A stretch of 64,000 nt of DNA from Pectobacterium atrosepticum (GTDB lineage Bacteria; Pseudomonadota; Gammaproteobacteria; Enterobacterales; Enterobacteriaceae), in contig CP036163.1 of assembly GCA_019056595.1 (NCBI GenBank), positions 1,426,001-1,490,000 of the forward strand, in the 5' to 3' direction. The notes below the pieces were generated by a model. That model made no database searches. It worked only from the letters and a program-made list of their open reading frames with translations, and was not told the origin of the DNA. The translations under genes were made by a program, and so were the position numbers. This document shows positions 28,750 to 37,921 of this stretch, in pieces. How positions within the stretch are numbered: position 1 is the stretch's first letter; each line of letters begins with the position of its first letter.

Positions 28750-29399
28750 TGCAACGTCACCCGCTGTGCAAACTGTTTCCCCAGATCCATGTCTTCATCC
28801 GGCGCATCATTCTTATCTAGCGACAGCGCATAAGATTGCAATTCAGTGTTAGGTTTCGGCGTGACGAGCGTGGTTTTACAACGTGACGTTAGCGCGGGTG
28901 CCAGCTTAACAGCCTTGTCGCTCTGATAGGACATATCGACAAAGTAGGTAGGATCGTAAGTAGAAATTAGCAACGGCTTTCCGGCCAGCGGCTGTGGATG
29001 TGCCAGCGGCAGCACAAACTCCAGTATCGCCTGATTGCCTTTGCGGGAAAGATGATATTCGGTTGGCATCGGCGCATATTTCACGGGCTGACTATCACGA
29101 TAAATATCGGTGAAATAGTGCTGTCCTAACACATTAGCCATGACTTCTGCCGCCAGCTTTTTCCAGACTTCAGAATCCTTTTTCGCCTTTCCAGCGTCAT
29201 ACAGCAGGTCGGCAGACGTGATGGGATCCATCGTCCACTGCATACGTAAACCGGTGATATTGTCGTTCTGGCTCTCAACTGTGGTCTGCATATCAATAAA
29301 ACTGTGTGGGTGGGCGAACACGGGCTGACAAAGTGCCAGACCTAACACCAGCAACGTTATCCGACCGTACTCTCGCTTCAAAGCGTTATAATGTAACAT
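28740..29399 (-). CDS. DUF1007 periplasmic protein (ZevA-like)
   Basis: A 219-residue DUF1007 protein with a signal peptide ending CQPVFA, giving a mature start HPHSFIDMQTTVES whose histidines may bind metal. This family accompanies NicO permeases (ZevA with ZevB). The ATG at 29399 is used; a GTG at 29411 in frame adds four residues and cannot be excluded. A Zur-like palindrome overlaps the start. It is translationally coupled to the downstream permease gene. Confidence 0.8.
   Translation of the reverse strand: MLHYNALKREYGRITLLVLGLALCQPVFAHPHSFIDMQTTVESQNDNITGLRMQWTMDPITSADLLYDAGKAKKDSEVWKKLAAEVMANVLGQHYFTDIYRDSQPVKYAPMPTEYHLSRKGNQAILEFVLPLAHPQPLAGKPLLISTYDPTYFVDMSYQSDKAVKLAPALTSRCKTTLVTPKPNTELQSYALSLDKNDAPDEDMDLGKQFAQRVTLQCQ
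29385..29397 (-). promoter_or_regulatory. Zur-like palindrome at the DUF1007 gene start
   Basis: GTTATAATGTAAC (plus strand) differs at one base from the core GTTATANTATAAC of the gamma-proteobacterial Zur box as I remember it. Its position over the first codons is unusual for a classical operator. It may be a chance match. Confidence 0.35.
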
Positions 29400-29443
29400 T
29401 ATTTTTACCACGATACGTTATATTGACAGTACATACCATTTGC

Positions 29444-30604
29444 TTACGCTTTTTCGACAGCAGTATGGTGGCTGACAGAGGGCCGGATAAACAGTGCCGG
29501 AACCGCCAACAGCGCCATCACCCAAAACGTGCCGCCCTGCAAATGCTCAAACAGGAAGCCGGACACCATTGTCATCACCGCAATACTCCCGCCCATCGCT
29601 AACGCGGAATACACCGCCTGTAGCCGCAGTACGTCACCGCCGCTACGTGCCGCAATAAAGCGCATTGCAGCCAGATGGCAAACGGTGAACGTACCGCAGT
29701 GCAATATCTGTATCACAATCAGCCACGGCAGAGCCACCGTCGCGCCCATTAAGCTCCAGCGCACCACGCCGCATACGGCAGAGAGCAATAAAAGCTGTCT
29801 GGCGCTCCAGCGTCGGAACAGACGCTGGCTGAAGGTAAAGATGACGATCTCCGCAACGACGCCCAACGACCAGAGATAGCCGATAATCGAGGCGGAATAG
29901 CCTGAATCCTGCCAATAAATCACGCTGAAACCATAGTAAGCCGCGTGCGCGCCCTGCAACAGAGATACGCAAAGCAGGAAACGCCATACAGCCGGCTCAC
30001 TCAGCAATCTTTTCCACGGCGTGACGCTGGCCGACTGCGCTGTCGAGGCTGCCGCCTGCGGCATCACGCTAGGTCGGAGCAACATGCCTAACAGCATGAC
30101 AGCCAGTCCCACGTTGAAGATCGCCAGAATCGCGGGATGCCCCCAGATAGCAACCAGTTCGCCCGTCGCCGCAGAGGCGATAACAAACGCTATCGATCCC
30201 CAAACCCGCACCTTGCCATAATCCATCACCACCTGCCGCTGCCAGGTCGCGGCCAACGCATCGGTCAGCGGCACCAGCGGCGCAAAAAACAGGTTAAACC
30301 CGATCATCACTATCATCAGCCACAGCCAGGCATTACCCAGCCAAAAACCGACGACCAACGCCAATGACAACAATGCCAGCCCACGTAACACCGCAATCAA
30401 TTTGGATGGATCTTTCACACTGGGCGTAATGACCAGACTGCCGACGAAGCGCGCCACCAGCCCCGCTCCCAGCAGCATACCAATCGACTCTGCCGAGAGC
30501 CCTTCTCCTTTCAGCCATCCGCCCCAAAACGGCAGGAAAACGCCATAACAAAAAAAGTATGTGAAATAGCTCAGCGCCAGCCAGCGCGTCGATTGCAAAA
30601 CCAT
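29444..30604 (-). CDS. hcaT: MFS transporter HcaT (putative 3-phenylpropionate permease)
   Basis: A 386-residue 12-helix major facilitator. It is closely similar to E. coli HcaT across its length, for example MVLQSTRWLALSYFTYFF, MIGFNLFFAPLVPLTDALA and LQGAHAAYYGFSVIYWQDSG. The start at 30604 is the family start; a longer frame to 30697 is rejected. The hca dioxygenase genes are not adjacent, so the physiological substrate here is uncertain. The backbone position between suhB and glyA is conserved. Confidence 0.93.
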   Translation of the reverse strand: MVLQSTRWLALSYFTYFFCYGVFLPFWGGWLKGEGLSAESIGMLLGAGLVARFVGSLVITPSVKDPSKLIAVLRGLALLSLALVVGFWLGNAWLWLMIVMIGFNLFFAPLVPLTDALAATWQRQVVMDYGKVRVWGSIAFVIASAATGELVAIWGHPAILAIFNVGLAVMLLGMLLRPSVMPQAAASTAQSASVTPWKRLLSEPAVWRFLLCVSLLQGAHAAYYGFSVIYWQDSGYSASIIGYLWSLGVVAEIVIFTFSQRLFRRWSARQLLLLSAVCGVVRWSLMGATVALPWLIVIQILHCGTFTVCHLAAMRFIAARSGGDVLRLQAVYSALAMGGSIAVMTMVSGFLFEHLQGGTFWVMALLAVPALFIRPSVSHHTAVEKA

Positions 30605-30839
30605 GATTTCTCCCTTTCGACGGCGAACACGCCCGTTCACCACCCAACGAACCGTCGCAAACACGACGTTTATAATTTTCCGCTGAAAATGCGCCAACGC
30701 TTTTTACTGGCGATTCTTTTTGCCAGTGATTTTTTTGCTGGTTACTTTTTTTTGCTGGTTACTGTGTCAGAGTGCATGCGGCGGCGCAACGCGTTATTCG
30801 TCATTAAACGCGAACGAAGGTATCAGCTTGATCAACTGA
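30605..30839. other. Intergenic region upstream of hcaT
   Basis: This part of the 458-base hcaT-glyA gap holds no gene I can support. It contains T-rich direct repeats such as TTTTTTGCTGGTTAC (two adjacent copies near 30726-30765). It should contain the hcaT promoter. Confidence 0.45.
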
Positions 30840-30990
30840 CATAAAAAATTTCCGGGAGAAATTTTTAACGTTGCGTCAGCAACGGCCCGTAAGGGTGGCG
30901 GCTAGGGGTGGCATGCCATAAAAAAACGTGGGGAACGTTTTTCAACGTCGCTTGCGACGGCCCGCAGGGTGGCGGCCAAGGATGGCGCGC
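30840..30990. repeat. Tandem pair of ~75-bp hairpin repeats
   Basis: Copy A (30840-30916) and copy B (30917-30990) share the order CATAAAAAA, hairpin 1, AACG hairpin 2 GGCCCG, AGGGTGGCGGC, GG-TGGC. Hairpin 1 is AAATTTC/GAAATTT in A but AAAACGT/ACGTTTT in B; hairpin 2 is CGTTGC/GCAACG in A and CGTCGC/GCGACG in B. So both arms change together. Adjacent to the glyA terminator. Confidence 0.7.
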
Positions 30991-30993
30991 CAT

Positions 30994-31022
30994 AAAAAAC
31001 GCCAGCACACAGGCTGGCGTTT
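30994..31022 (-). terminator. glyA terminator
   Basis: On the minus strand ACGCCAGC-CTGTGT-GCTGGCGT is followed by TTTTTT. A textbook intrinsic terminator about 40 bases after the glyA stop codon. Confidence 0.85.
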
Positions 31023-31062
31023 GAGACATGTTCCGACAGTGATGTCAGAGAAAAATGCCGAA

Positions 31063-32316
31063 TTATGCGTAAACCGGGAAGCGGGCGCAGATATCCAGAA
31101 CTTTTTGCTTCACGCGTTCAATGGTCGCTTCGTCGCTGATGTTATCTAACACATCACAGATCCAGCCAGCCAGTTCACGTACTTCCGCTTCTTTAAAGCC
31201 ACGACGCGTTGCCGCTGGCGTACCGATACGGATACCGGAAGTCACGAACGGGCTCTTCGGATCGTTAGGCACGCTGTTTTTGTTCACGGTAATGTTCGCA
31301 CGACCCAGTGCTGCATCGGCTTCTTTACCCGTCAGGTTTTTGCTGACCAGATCCAGCAGGAACAGATGGTTGCTGGTCGCACCAGAAACCACGTTGAAGC
31401 CACGTGACAGGAAGACTTCTACCATTGCTTTGGCGTTTTTCGCAACCTGCTGCTGATAGACTTTGAACTCAGGTTCCATCGCTTCTTTCAGTGCAACCGC
31501 TTTACCCGCGATAACGTGCATCAACGGGCCACCCTGACCGCCAGGGAAAACAGCGGAGTTCAGCTTTTTATACAGATCTTCGTCGCCGCCTTTCGCCAGA
31601 ATCAGGCCACCGCGTGGGCCAGCAAGCGTTTTGTGCGTAGTCGTGGTCACGATATGAGCATGAGGAACCGGGTTAGGGTAAACATCTGCGGCAATCAGAC
31701 CCGCAACGTGCGCCATATCGACAAACAGATAAGCACCGATGCTGTCAGCGATTTCACGCATTTTCGCCCAGTCAACCACGCCAGAGTAGGCAGAGAAACC
31801 GCCGACAATCATTTTTGGCTGGTGCGTACGCGCCAGTTCAGCCATTTCGTCGTAGTCGATTTTACCGCTTTCGTCGATGCCGTAAGGGATGACTTTATAC
31901 AGTTTACCGGACAGGTTAACCGGAGAACCATGCGTCAGGTGACCACCGTGTGCCAGGTTCATACCCAGAATGGTGTCGCCCGGCTGCAGCAGCGCGGTGT
32001 AAACAGCGAAGTTAGCCTGAGAGCCGGAGTGCGGCTGCACGTTGGCGTAATCTGCACCGAACAGCGCTTTCGCACGATCGATCGCCAGTTGCTCAACGAT
32101 GTCAACATACTCACAGCCGCCGTAGTAACGTTTGCCCGGATAGCCTTCAGCATACTTGTTCGTCAGCTGAGAACCTTGAGCCTGCATCACGCGTGGGCTG
32201 GTATAGTTTTCTGACGCAATCAGTTCAATATGCTCTTCCTGACGCACCACTTCTTGCTCCATTGCTTGCCACAGGTCGGCATCATAATCGGCAATGTTCA
32301 TTTCACGCTTTAACAT
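31063..32316 (-). CDS. glyA: Serine hydroxymethyltransferase
   Basis: A 417-residue PLP enzyme that interconverts serine and glycine and supplies one-carbon units to folate. The PLP lysine lies in [16 protein letters not shown]; the sequence is nearly identical in plan to E. coli GlyA from [16 protein letters not shown] to ARFPVYA. It is divergent from hmp, as in E. coli. A PurR-like box lies about 140 bases upstream, in agreement with purine control of glyA in E. coli. Confidence 0.98.
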   Translation of the reverse strand: MLKREMNIADYDADLWQAMEQEVVRQEEHIELIASENYTSPRVMQAQGSQLTNKYAEGYPGKRYYGGCEYVDIVEQLAIDRAKALFGADYANVQPHSGSQANFAVYTALLQPGDTILGMNLAHGGHLTHGSPVNLSGKLYKVIPYGIDESGKIDYDEMAELARTHQPKMIVGGFSAYSGVVDWAKMREIADSIGAYLFVDMAHVAGLIAADVYPNPVPHAHIVTTTTHKTLAGPRGGLILAKGGDEDLYKKLNSAVFPGGQGGPLMHVIAGKAVALKEAMEPEFKVYQQQVAKNAKAMVEVFLSRGFNVVSGATSNHLFLLDLVSKNLTGKEADAALGRANITVNKNSVPNDPKSPFVTSGIRIGTPAATRRGFKEAEVRELAGWICDVLDNISDEATIERVKQKVLDICARFPVYA

Positions 32317-32452
32317 CCGGATCTCCTGACTCAGCTAACATAAATATACTGGGAATTAATGGCCCATTTGGGAATTGGGCTACCCTTTTGGGGAATAGCG
32401 TATAGTGTAAACCGTTTCTCCCTAATGAAGATAGGTCTTGACAGAGGTTTTT

Positions 32453-32468
32453 ACGCAAACGATTAGCT
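32453..32468 (-). promoter_or_regulatory. PurR-like operator in the glyA-hmp region
   Basis: ACGCAAACGATTAGCT resembles the PurR consensus ACGCAAACGTTTNCNT with about three differences. It lies 137 bases before the glyA start. E. coli glyA is a PurR target. Confidence 0.6.
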
Positions 32469-32623
32469 ATAGGCAGCGCAAGGCTTCAGCAAATATAAAC
32501 CGCGTGGCGGCAAGCAGATTTTTCTTCATTCTCAACCTGCTATTTCTTCATGTTATTCCCTCAGGCTCACTCTACAAACCCCCACCACCAAAAAGGTAAT
32601 TTACAGCGACGGACAAACCCAAT

Positions 32624-32646
32624 AAGATGCATATAAAATACAACTT
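32624..32646 (+). promoter_or_regulatory. NsrR-like operator upstream of hmp
   Basis: The 23-base stretch from AAGATGCAT to ATACAACTT fits the NsrR pattern AAGATGCATTT-N-AAATGCATCTT, with the left half perfect for nine bases and the right half degenerate. It lies 31 bases upstream of the hmp ATG, where nitric-oxide-sensitive repression would act. Confidence 0.65.
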
Positions 32647-32676
32647 ATAAAATATGCCAATAAATAAGGAGTCACC

Positions 32677-33867
32677 ATGCTGGATAACCACACTATCGCC
32701 ATCGTTAAATCGACCATTCCTCTGCTGGCGGAAACCGGCCCGAAACTAACCGCACATTTTTACGATCGCATGTTTACACATAACCCTGAGCTCAAAGATA
32801 TCTTTAACATGAGCAACCAGCGCAATGGCGATCAGCGGGAAGCACTGTTCAATGCCATTTGTGCTTATGCGACGAATATTGAAAACCTGGCTGCGCTGCT
32901 GCCTGCGGTTGAGCGCATAGCCCAGAAACATACCAGTTTTAACATTCAGGCAGATCAGTATCAGATCGTGGGTAATCACTTATTGGCCACGCTGGACGAA
33001 ATGTTTAGCCCAGGGCAAGAAGTGCTGGATGCCTGGGGTAAAGCCTATGGCGTGCTGGCGAACGTTTTCATCCAGCGCGAGGACGATATCTATCGCAGCA
33101 CCGAAACGAAAAACGGCGGCTGGAGTGGCGTGCGGCCTTTCCGTATTGTGAACAAGCAGCTACAAAGTTCCGTGATTACCAGCTTCACTCTGGAACCCAC
33201 CGATGGCCAACCTATTGCAGATTTTCAGCCGGGCCAGTATCTGGCGATTTATATCAAGCATGACAGTTTTGCCAATCAGGAAATTCGCCAATACTCGCTG
33301 ACTCATGCGCCGAATGGGAAATCCTACCGGATTGCGGTTAAACGTGAAGCACAAGGCACCGTTTCCGGCTATCTGCATGATACCGCTCGCGAAGGCGATA
33401 TTGTTCATCTGGCGGCTCCGCACGGCGACTTCTTCCTTGATATTCCAACCGACACACCGGTTGCCTTGATTTCAGGCGGCGTGGGGCAGACCCCCATGCT
33501 CGGCATGCTGCATACGCTAAAACAACAGGCTCATCAGGCGAAGGTGCTATGGCTGCACGCGGCAGAAAACGGCACAGCACACGCGTTTGCTGATGAAATT
33601 GAACAAACGGGGCAGGCGCTGCGGCATTTCGATCACCACATCTGGTATCGGGAACCGCAACAAGCCGACCGTCTGGGTGAAGATTATCATCACAGCGGAC
33701 TGATGCAGTTGGCCTCGCTAAAAGGCGAATTAACCACGCCCGATATGCACTATTACCTGTGTGGCCCCGTGGTTTTCATGCAGTTTGTCGCACAGCAACT
33801 GCTGGCAATGGGCATTCCCGCAGAGCAGCTACATTACGAATGTTTTGGTCCACATAAAGTCGTCTAA
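32677..33867 (+). CDS. hmp: Flavohaemoglobin, nitric oxide dioxygenase
   Basis: A 396-residue enzyme that converts nitric oxide to nitrate with oxygen and NAD(P)H. Residues 1-137 are the globin domain (the proximal haem histidine is in [11 protein letters not shown]). Residues about 150-255 bind FAD ([10 protein letters not shown]) and about 260-396 bind NAD(P)H ([25 protein letters not shown]). In Dickeya the homologue (HmpX) matters in plant infection. AAGGAG at 32666-32671 is a good ribosome-binding site. A terminator follows. Confidence 0.97.
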   Translation: MLDNHTIAIVKSTIPLLAETGPKLTAHFYDRMFTHNPELKDIFNMSNQRNGDQREALFNAICAYATNIENLAALLPAVERIAQKHTSFNIQADQYQIVGNHLLATLDEMFSPGQEVLDAWGKAYGVLANVFIQREDDIYRSTETKNGGWSGVRPFRIVNKQLQSSVITSFTLEPTDGQPIADFQPGQYLAIYIKHDSFANQEIRQYSLTHAPNGKSYRIAVKREAQGTVSGYLHDTAREGDIVHLAAPHGDFFLDIPTDTPVALISGGVGQTPMLGMLHTLKQQAHQAKVLWLHAAENGTAHAFADEIEQTGQALRHFDHHIWYREPQQADRLGEDYHHSGLMQLASLKGELTTPDMHYYLCGPVVFMQFVAQQLLAMGIPAEQLHYECFGPHKVV

Positions 33868-33892
33868 CCCTCATTGGTGACGGATGAAACCC

Positions 33893-33917
33893 AAAGGTCG
33901 CTTATGCGGCCTTTTTT
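33893..33917 (+). terminator. hmp terminator
   Basis: AAAGGTCGC-TTAT-GCGGCCTTTTTT: a GC-rich stem with one G/T pair followed by six T residues, 26 bases past the hmp stop. Confidence 0.8.
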
Positions 33918-33940
33918 CATCTTTCAGAAAACCACCAACA

Positions 33941-34171
33941 TATACCCTAAATAATTCAAGTTGCGTGACAAAACGTTAGCGTTTTGAACAACGCTCTGCG
34001 TTGACCCTTTAGGGCAAGGCCCATTTATGGCCTTGTAACGCGGCAACTGCGCTGGCCCGAAGGGTGAGTCTCATTTATGAGGCTCATTAATCCCCAGGAG
34101 CTTACTCAGGTAAGTGACTGGGGTGAGTAAAGGCAGCCAACGCACAAGCAGCTTGAAATATGACGGGTATA
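33941..34171. repeat. ERIC element with an internal insertion (231 bp)
   Basis: The element starts TATACCCTAAATAATTCAAG and ends GCTTGAAATATGACGGGTAT plus A, as in the 127-bp copies at 48014 and 50395. The ERIC core CCCCAGGAGCTTACTCAGGT and AAGTGACTGGGGTGAG is intact. About 104 extra bases (from TTAGCGTTTTGAAC to GAGGCTCATTAA) sit in the left arm. The left part of the same insertion is present in the fragment at 10462. Confidence 0.85.
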
Positions 34172-34254
34172 AAACACCTTATTGATCACAAATCTATATG
34201 CCAATACGGCAGTGCTCCGCTAAAAAAGAGCTGGGTCACAAAAAATCACGCATT

Positions 34255-34273
34255 ATTAAAATAACATTTCACT
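34255..34273 (+). promoter_or_regulatory. KdgR-like box upstream of paeY
   Basis: ATTAAAATAACATTTCACT matches the KdgR consensus AATRAAAYRNYRTTTCATT at 17 of 19 positions by my alignment. KdgR represses pectinolysis genes in soft-rot bacteria. The box is about 195 bases upstream of the start codon, so the promoter would have a long leader or a second promoter exists. Confidence 0.6.
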
Positions 34274-34466
34274 TTTAATGAATTGTCATTTCACCACAAG
34301 AACCTGCGTTTAGGCATCGCCCTTGAATCGGCTTGGGTGCACAATGAAAGCCCCAGACGTTTTCTCTAAAGGTCGTGACAAGAACGATAAAAAACAGCGA
34401 TCTTCCTTTGATAACGCTTGGGTTCATTAACCGTTTTCGATTAACCAACAAGGGATATGTCTAACC

Positions 34467-36125
34467 ATGGCAAAACGTTTTTCAGAAAGTGTAGCTTTAG
34501 CTCTGATACTTTCCGCCCCTTTCACACTGGTACACGCTAAAACTCCCGCCGCTGCGCACCAGACCGCCGCGCCAGAGAGCGTTAAATTACTGTCAGGTAC
34601 AACGCTAGGTGAGAAAACCGGGTTATCCGGTAGTGTCACCGCACGGGATATTCATCTGCCCGCCACCATCATTATTAGAGATCAACAGGGCCAGAAACGG
34701 CAGACACAGACCGATGAGCAAGGAAAGTATCATCTTGATATCTCTGGCCTCACGCCACCGTTACGTCTTTTAGCCATCGAATCCGGTGGTAATAACTGCC
34801 TGCTGAATAATATTTCTCGGGCAATTTGTCTGTCCGCTGTCGCTCCTTCACTGCATGACGGCAAAGAAAATATCGCTAATATCAATCCGCTGACCGACCG
34901 CATTACTTCAGATATCGCGGTGGCATCAGGCTACATTGGTCCACAGCAGTTAACGGACGACACAACATCACCAAAACTGAACACCACAGCATGGAAAAAA
35001 GCCTACGCTGATTTTCATGCTGGCTTTAATGGCGCGTTGAAGCAGGTAGGCATCAACGCCCCCACGCGCTTCGACCCTCTGACCTACCCCGCCACTCAGC
35101 AGGAAGCTGTCACCAAAATCGTCAGCGTTATTAACCATAACCGCAATTATCACAACAATACGGGCTACTCCGGCCACGCGGTGCTGACTGATAGCGCATT
35201 TCACCCGATTGTTGGCCTGAACGATAAAGGCGACTATGAACCATTGGATTATCGGTCTGCCCGCCAGAATCTGGATGCGATTCAGAAAGCGCAAACCCGC
35301 ATTTTCATCGTCGGCGACTCAACCGCAGCCACCTATGAAAAGGGGCGCTTCCCACGCATGGGATGGGGACAGGTTTTTGAACAACAGTTCAGTAAAAACA
35401 GCGGCGTAAAAGTCGTCAATGGCGCACGTTCAGGCCGTAGCTCACGCGACTACTTTTACGAAGGCTGGTTCCGCCAGATGCAGCCCCTGATGAAAGAAGG
35501 TGACTTCCTGTTTATTCAGATGGGACACAACGATCAAAACTGCAACGGGGCGAAAGCGGTACGCGGCCCTGCTGATGTCGCTAACCTCTGCACTTATCCA
35601 AACGATGCCGCAGGGAAAAAACAGGCACCGCAGGGGAAAGCCGATATGTCATTCCAGACATCGCTGGAACGCTATGTCGCCTTTGCCCGTCAGCACAAAC
35701 TCACGCCGGTTCTGCTGACCCCAACCACCCGAGTCAAAACGGCTGAAGGCAAAGAGGGTACACCGGCCGTACATAGCCACTTCACCAAGCAAAATTCAGA
35801 AAAGGGTTATGCCTTCATCGGTGATTACAGCCAGACGATCAAAAACACAGCAACGGATAACAAGGTGATTTTACTGGACGTTGAGCCTGCCACTATCGCG
35901 CTGGCGAATCAGGGCAACAGCGATCATTGGAAACAATACTGGCTGGCGATCGATCCCAAACAATACCCTTTTTATCACGATCAACTAGGTAGCCTGAGCA
36001 AGCCGGATACCACTCATTTTCAGAAAAAAGGCGCGATTGCCGTGGCCGGAATTGTCGCTGACGCCATTCGGCAGGAACCCGCTTTAGCGTCGCTGGCGGA
36101 AAAAACGGCCAGCAAGCACAAGTAG
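34467..36125 (+). CDS. paeY: Pectin acetylesterase PaeY
   Basis: A 552-residue exported SGNH/GDSL esterase expected to remove acetyl groups from pectin. The signal peptide ends about FTLVHA. The N-terminal 250 residues are not part of the hydrolase core. The hydrolase signature starts at FIVGDSTAATYEKG (serine near 283), continues with GHND (near 353) and ends with the DTTHF Asp-His pair (near 514-517). Length and order, paeY then pemA, match the Dickeya pectin locus. A KdgR-like box lies upstream. Secretion by the Out type II system is inferred from family. Confidence 0.9.
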   Translation: MAKRFSESVALALILSAPFTLVHAKTPAAAHQTAAPESVKLLSGTTLGEKTGLSGSVTARDIHLPATIIIRDQQGQKRQTQTDEQGKYHLDISGLTPPLRLLAIESGGNNCLLNNISRAICLSAVAPSLHDGKENIANINPLTDRITSDIAVASGYIGPQQLTDDTTSPKLNTTAWKKAYADFHAGFNGALKQVGINAPTRFDPLTYPATQQEAVTKIVSVINHNRNYHNNTGYSGHAVLTDSAFHPIVGLNDKGDYEPLDYRSARQNLDAIQKAQTRIFIVGDSTAATYEKGRFPRMGWGQVFEQQFSKNSGVKVVNGARSGRSSRDYFYEGWFRQMQPLMKEGDFLFIQMGHNDQNCNGAKAVRGPADVANLCTYPNDAAGKKQAPQGKADMSFQTSLERYVAFARQHKLTPVLLTPTTRVKTAEGKEGTPAVHSHFTKQNSEKGYAFIGDYSQTIKNTATDNKVILLDVEPATIALANQGNSDHWKQYWLAIDPKQYPFYHDQLGSLSKPDTTHFQKKGAIAVAGIVADAIRQEPALASLAEKTASKHK

Positions 36126-36158
36126 TCATCTGTCAGGCAAAAACAATAAGACAGAACC

Positions 36159-36184
36159 ACGCGCGGCGTAACGTAGCCGCGCGT
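36159..36184 (+). other. Strong hairpin between paeY and pemA
   Basis: ACGCGCGGC and GCCGCGCGT form a perfect 9-bp GC-rich stem with an 8-base loop. No T-run follows. It could attenuate transcription between paeY and pemA or protect the upstream mRNA. Confidence 0.5.
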
Positions 36185-36227
36185 TATAGACCTTCCTCTT
36201 TCCCTTACCGATTACAGGACTCTGGAC

Positions 36228-37334
36228 ATGATAAATGCTTCACATCTCGGCAAGACGCTGACCTTAGCCATGTTAATTTCCTCACCCTGGGCGTTAGCGC
36301 AGGCAGCCGACTACAATGCGCTGGTTTCCGCTAATGTAACGGACGCCAAAGCCTACAAAACCATTACTGAAGCTATCGCCAGTGCCCCGGCAGACAGTTC
36401 TCCGTTTGTTATCTATGTGAAAAATGGCGTATACCACGAACGTCTCACCGTTACGCGTCCCAACATTCATCTCCAGGGCGAAAGCCGTGACGGCACCGTG
36501 ATCACCGCAACCACCGCCGCTGGGATGCTCAAACCAGATGGCAGCAAATGGGGAACCTATGGCAGCAACACGGTGAAAGTCGATGCCCCCGATTTCAGCG
36601 CCCGTTCACTGACCATTAGCAACGATTTCGATTACCCGGCCAATCAGGCAAAAGCTGATGAGGATCCAACCAAATTAAAAGACTCGCAGGCCGTTGCATT
36701 ATTAGTTGCCGAAAATAGCGATCGTGCGTGGTTCCATGATGTCAGCCTGACAGGCTATCAGGATACGTTATATGTGAAAGGTGGACGCAGCTTCTTCTCA
36801 AAATGCCGTATCAGCGGCACCGTTGATTTCATCTTTGGCAACGGTACTGCGCTGTTTGACGATTGCGATATCGTCGCGCGTAACCGTACCGATGTGAAAG
36901 ATCAGCCGCTTGGCTATCTCACCGCCCCCAGCACCGACATTAAACAAAAATATGGTTTGGTCATTATCAATAGCAGGGTGATTAAAGAGAAAGACGTTCC
37001 GGCGAAAAGCTACGGCCTGGGCCGCCCTTGGCACCCAACGACCACCTTTGAAGATGGTCGCTATGCCGATCCTAATGCTATCGGCCAGACTGTCTTCCTG
37101 AACACCAGCATGGATGACCACATCTATGGCTGGGACAAAATGTCAGGCAAAGATAAACAAGGTGAGAAAATCTGGTTCCATCCGCAGGACTCGCGCTTTT
37201 TCGAGTATAAATCCAGTGGCACAGGCACAGAGAAAAACGATCAGCGCCGTCAGTTGAGCGAGGCGGAAGCGGCTGAATATACCGCAGATAAGGTATTGGC
37301 GGGTTGGGTTCCGACAGCGCCTAAAGGGAAGTAA
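36228..37334 (+). CDS. pemA: Pectin methylesterase PemA
   Basis: A 368-residue secreted pectinesterase (CE8) that demethylates pectin, preparing it for pectate lyases. The signal peptide ends near WALAQA-ADYN. Active-site motifs are GYQDTLYVKGGRSFF (D179), GTVDFIFGNG (D200) and YGLGRPWHP (R266, W268). Length is like Dickeya PemA. It lies 102 bases downstream of paeY and is probably co-transcribed. A convergent-gene terminator follows. Confidence 0.96.
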   Translation: MINASHLGKTLTLAMLISSPWALAQAADYNALVSANVTDAKAYKTITEAIASAPADSSPFVIYVKNGVYHERLTVTRPNIHLQGESRDGTVITATTAAGMLKPDGSKWGTYGSNTVKVDAPDFSARSLTISNDFDYPANQAKADEDPTKLKDSQAVALLVAENSDRAWFHDVSLTGYQDTLYVKGGRSFFSKCRISGTVDFIFGNGTALFDDCDIVARNRTDVKDQPLGYLTAPSTDIKQKYGLVIINSRVIKEKDVPAKSYGLGRPWHPTTTFEDGRYADPNAIGQTVFLNTSMDDHIYGWDKMSGKDKQGEKIWFHPQDSRFFEYKSSGTGTEKNDQRRQLSEAEAAEYTADKVLAGWVPTAPKGK

Positions 37335-37342
37335 ATGTATAG

Positions 37343-37369
37343 AAGCCAGCCTGATGAGGGCTGGCTTCC
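37343..37369. terminator. Terminator between pemA and glnB
   Basis: GAAGCCAGCC and GGCTGGCTTC form a perfect 10-bp stem with a 7-base loop, 8 bases after the pemA stop. It lies between convergent genes; no strong T-run is present. Confidence 0.65.
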
Positions 37370-37423
37370 TGAAACTCGAATTATTTAGAGTATGCAGCGG
37401 TATTGACAGAGTGGGCGAAACGA

Positions 37424-37777
<354 letters not shown>

Positions 37778-37921
37778 TTATCTATGTTGCGGCCAAAGCC
37801 GAGCATCAGCGAGTAAACAGCATGTCAGAACTCAGGCAGACAATCTATATCCGTCATACTTTACGCTGTTTGTGAGTTGAGCTCTTACCCACCTCGCATC
37901 ACACTGCCTGTTCTCTCAGCG

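Larger units (their letters stand above)
33868..34466. other. hmp-paeY intergenic region
   Basis: This 599-base gap contains, in order, the hmp terminator, an expanded ERIC element, and an AT-rich stretch of about 295 bases that should be the paeY promoter region with a KdgR-like box. No coding sequence is supported. Confidence 0.6.

Noticed and set aside
31516-32214. 232-codon open frame on the plus strand
   Set aside because: It lies entirely antisense to glyA, a highly conserved gene, and has no recognisable product.
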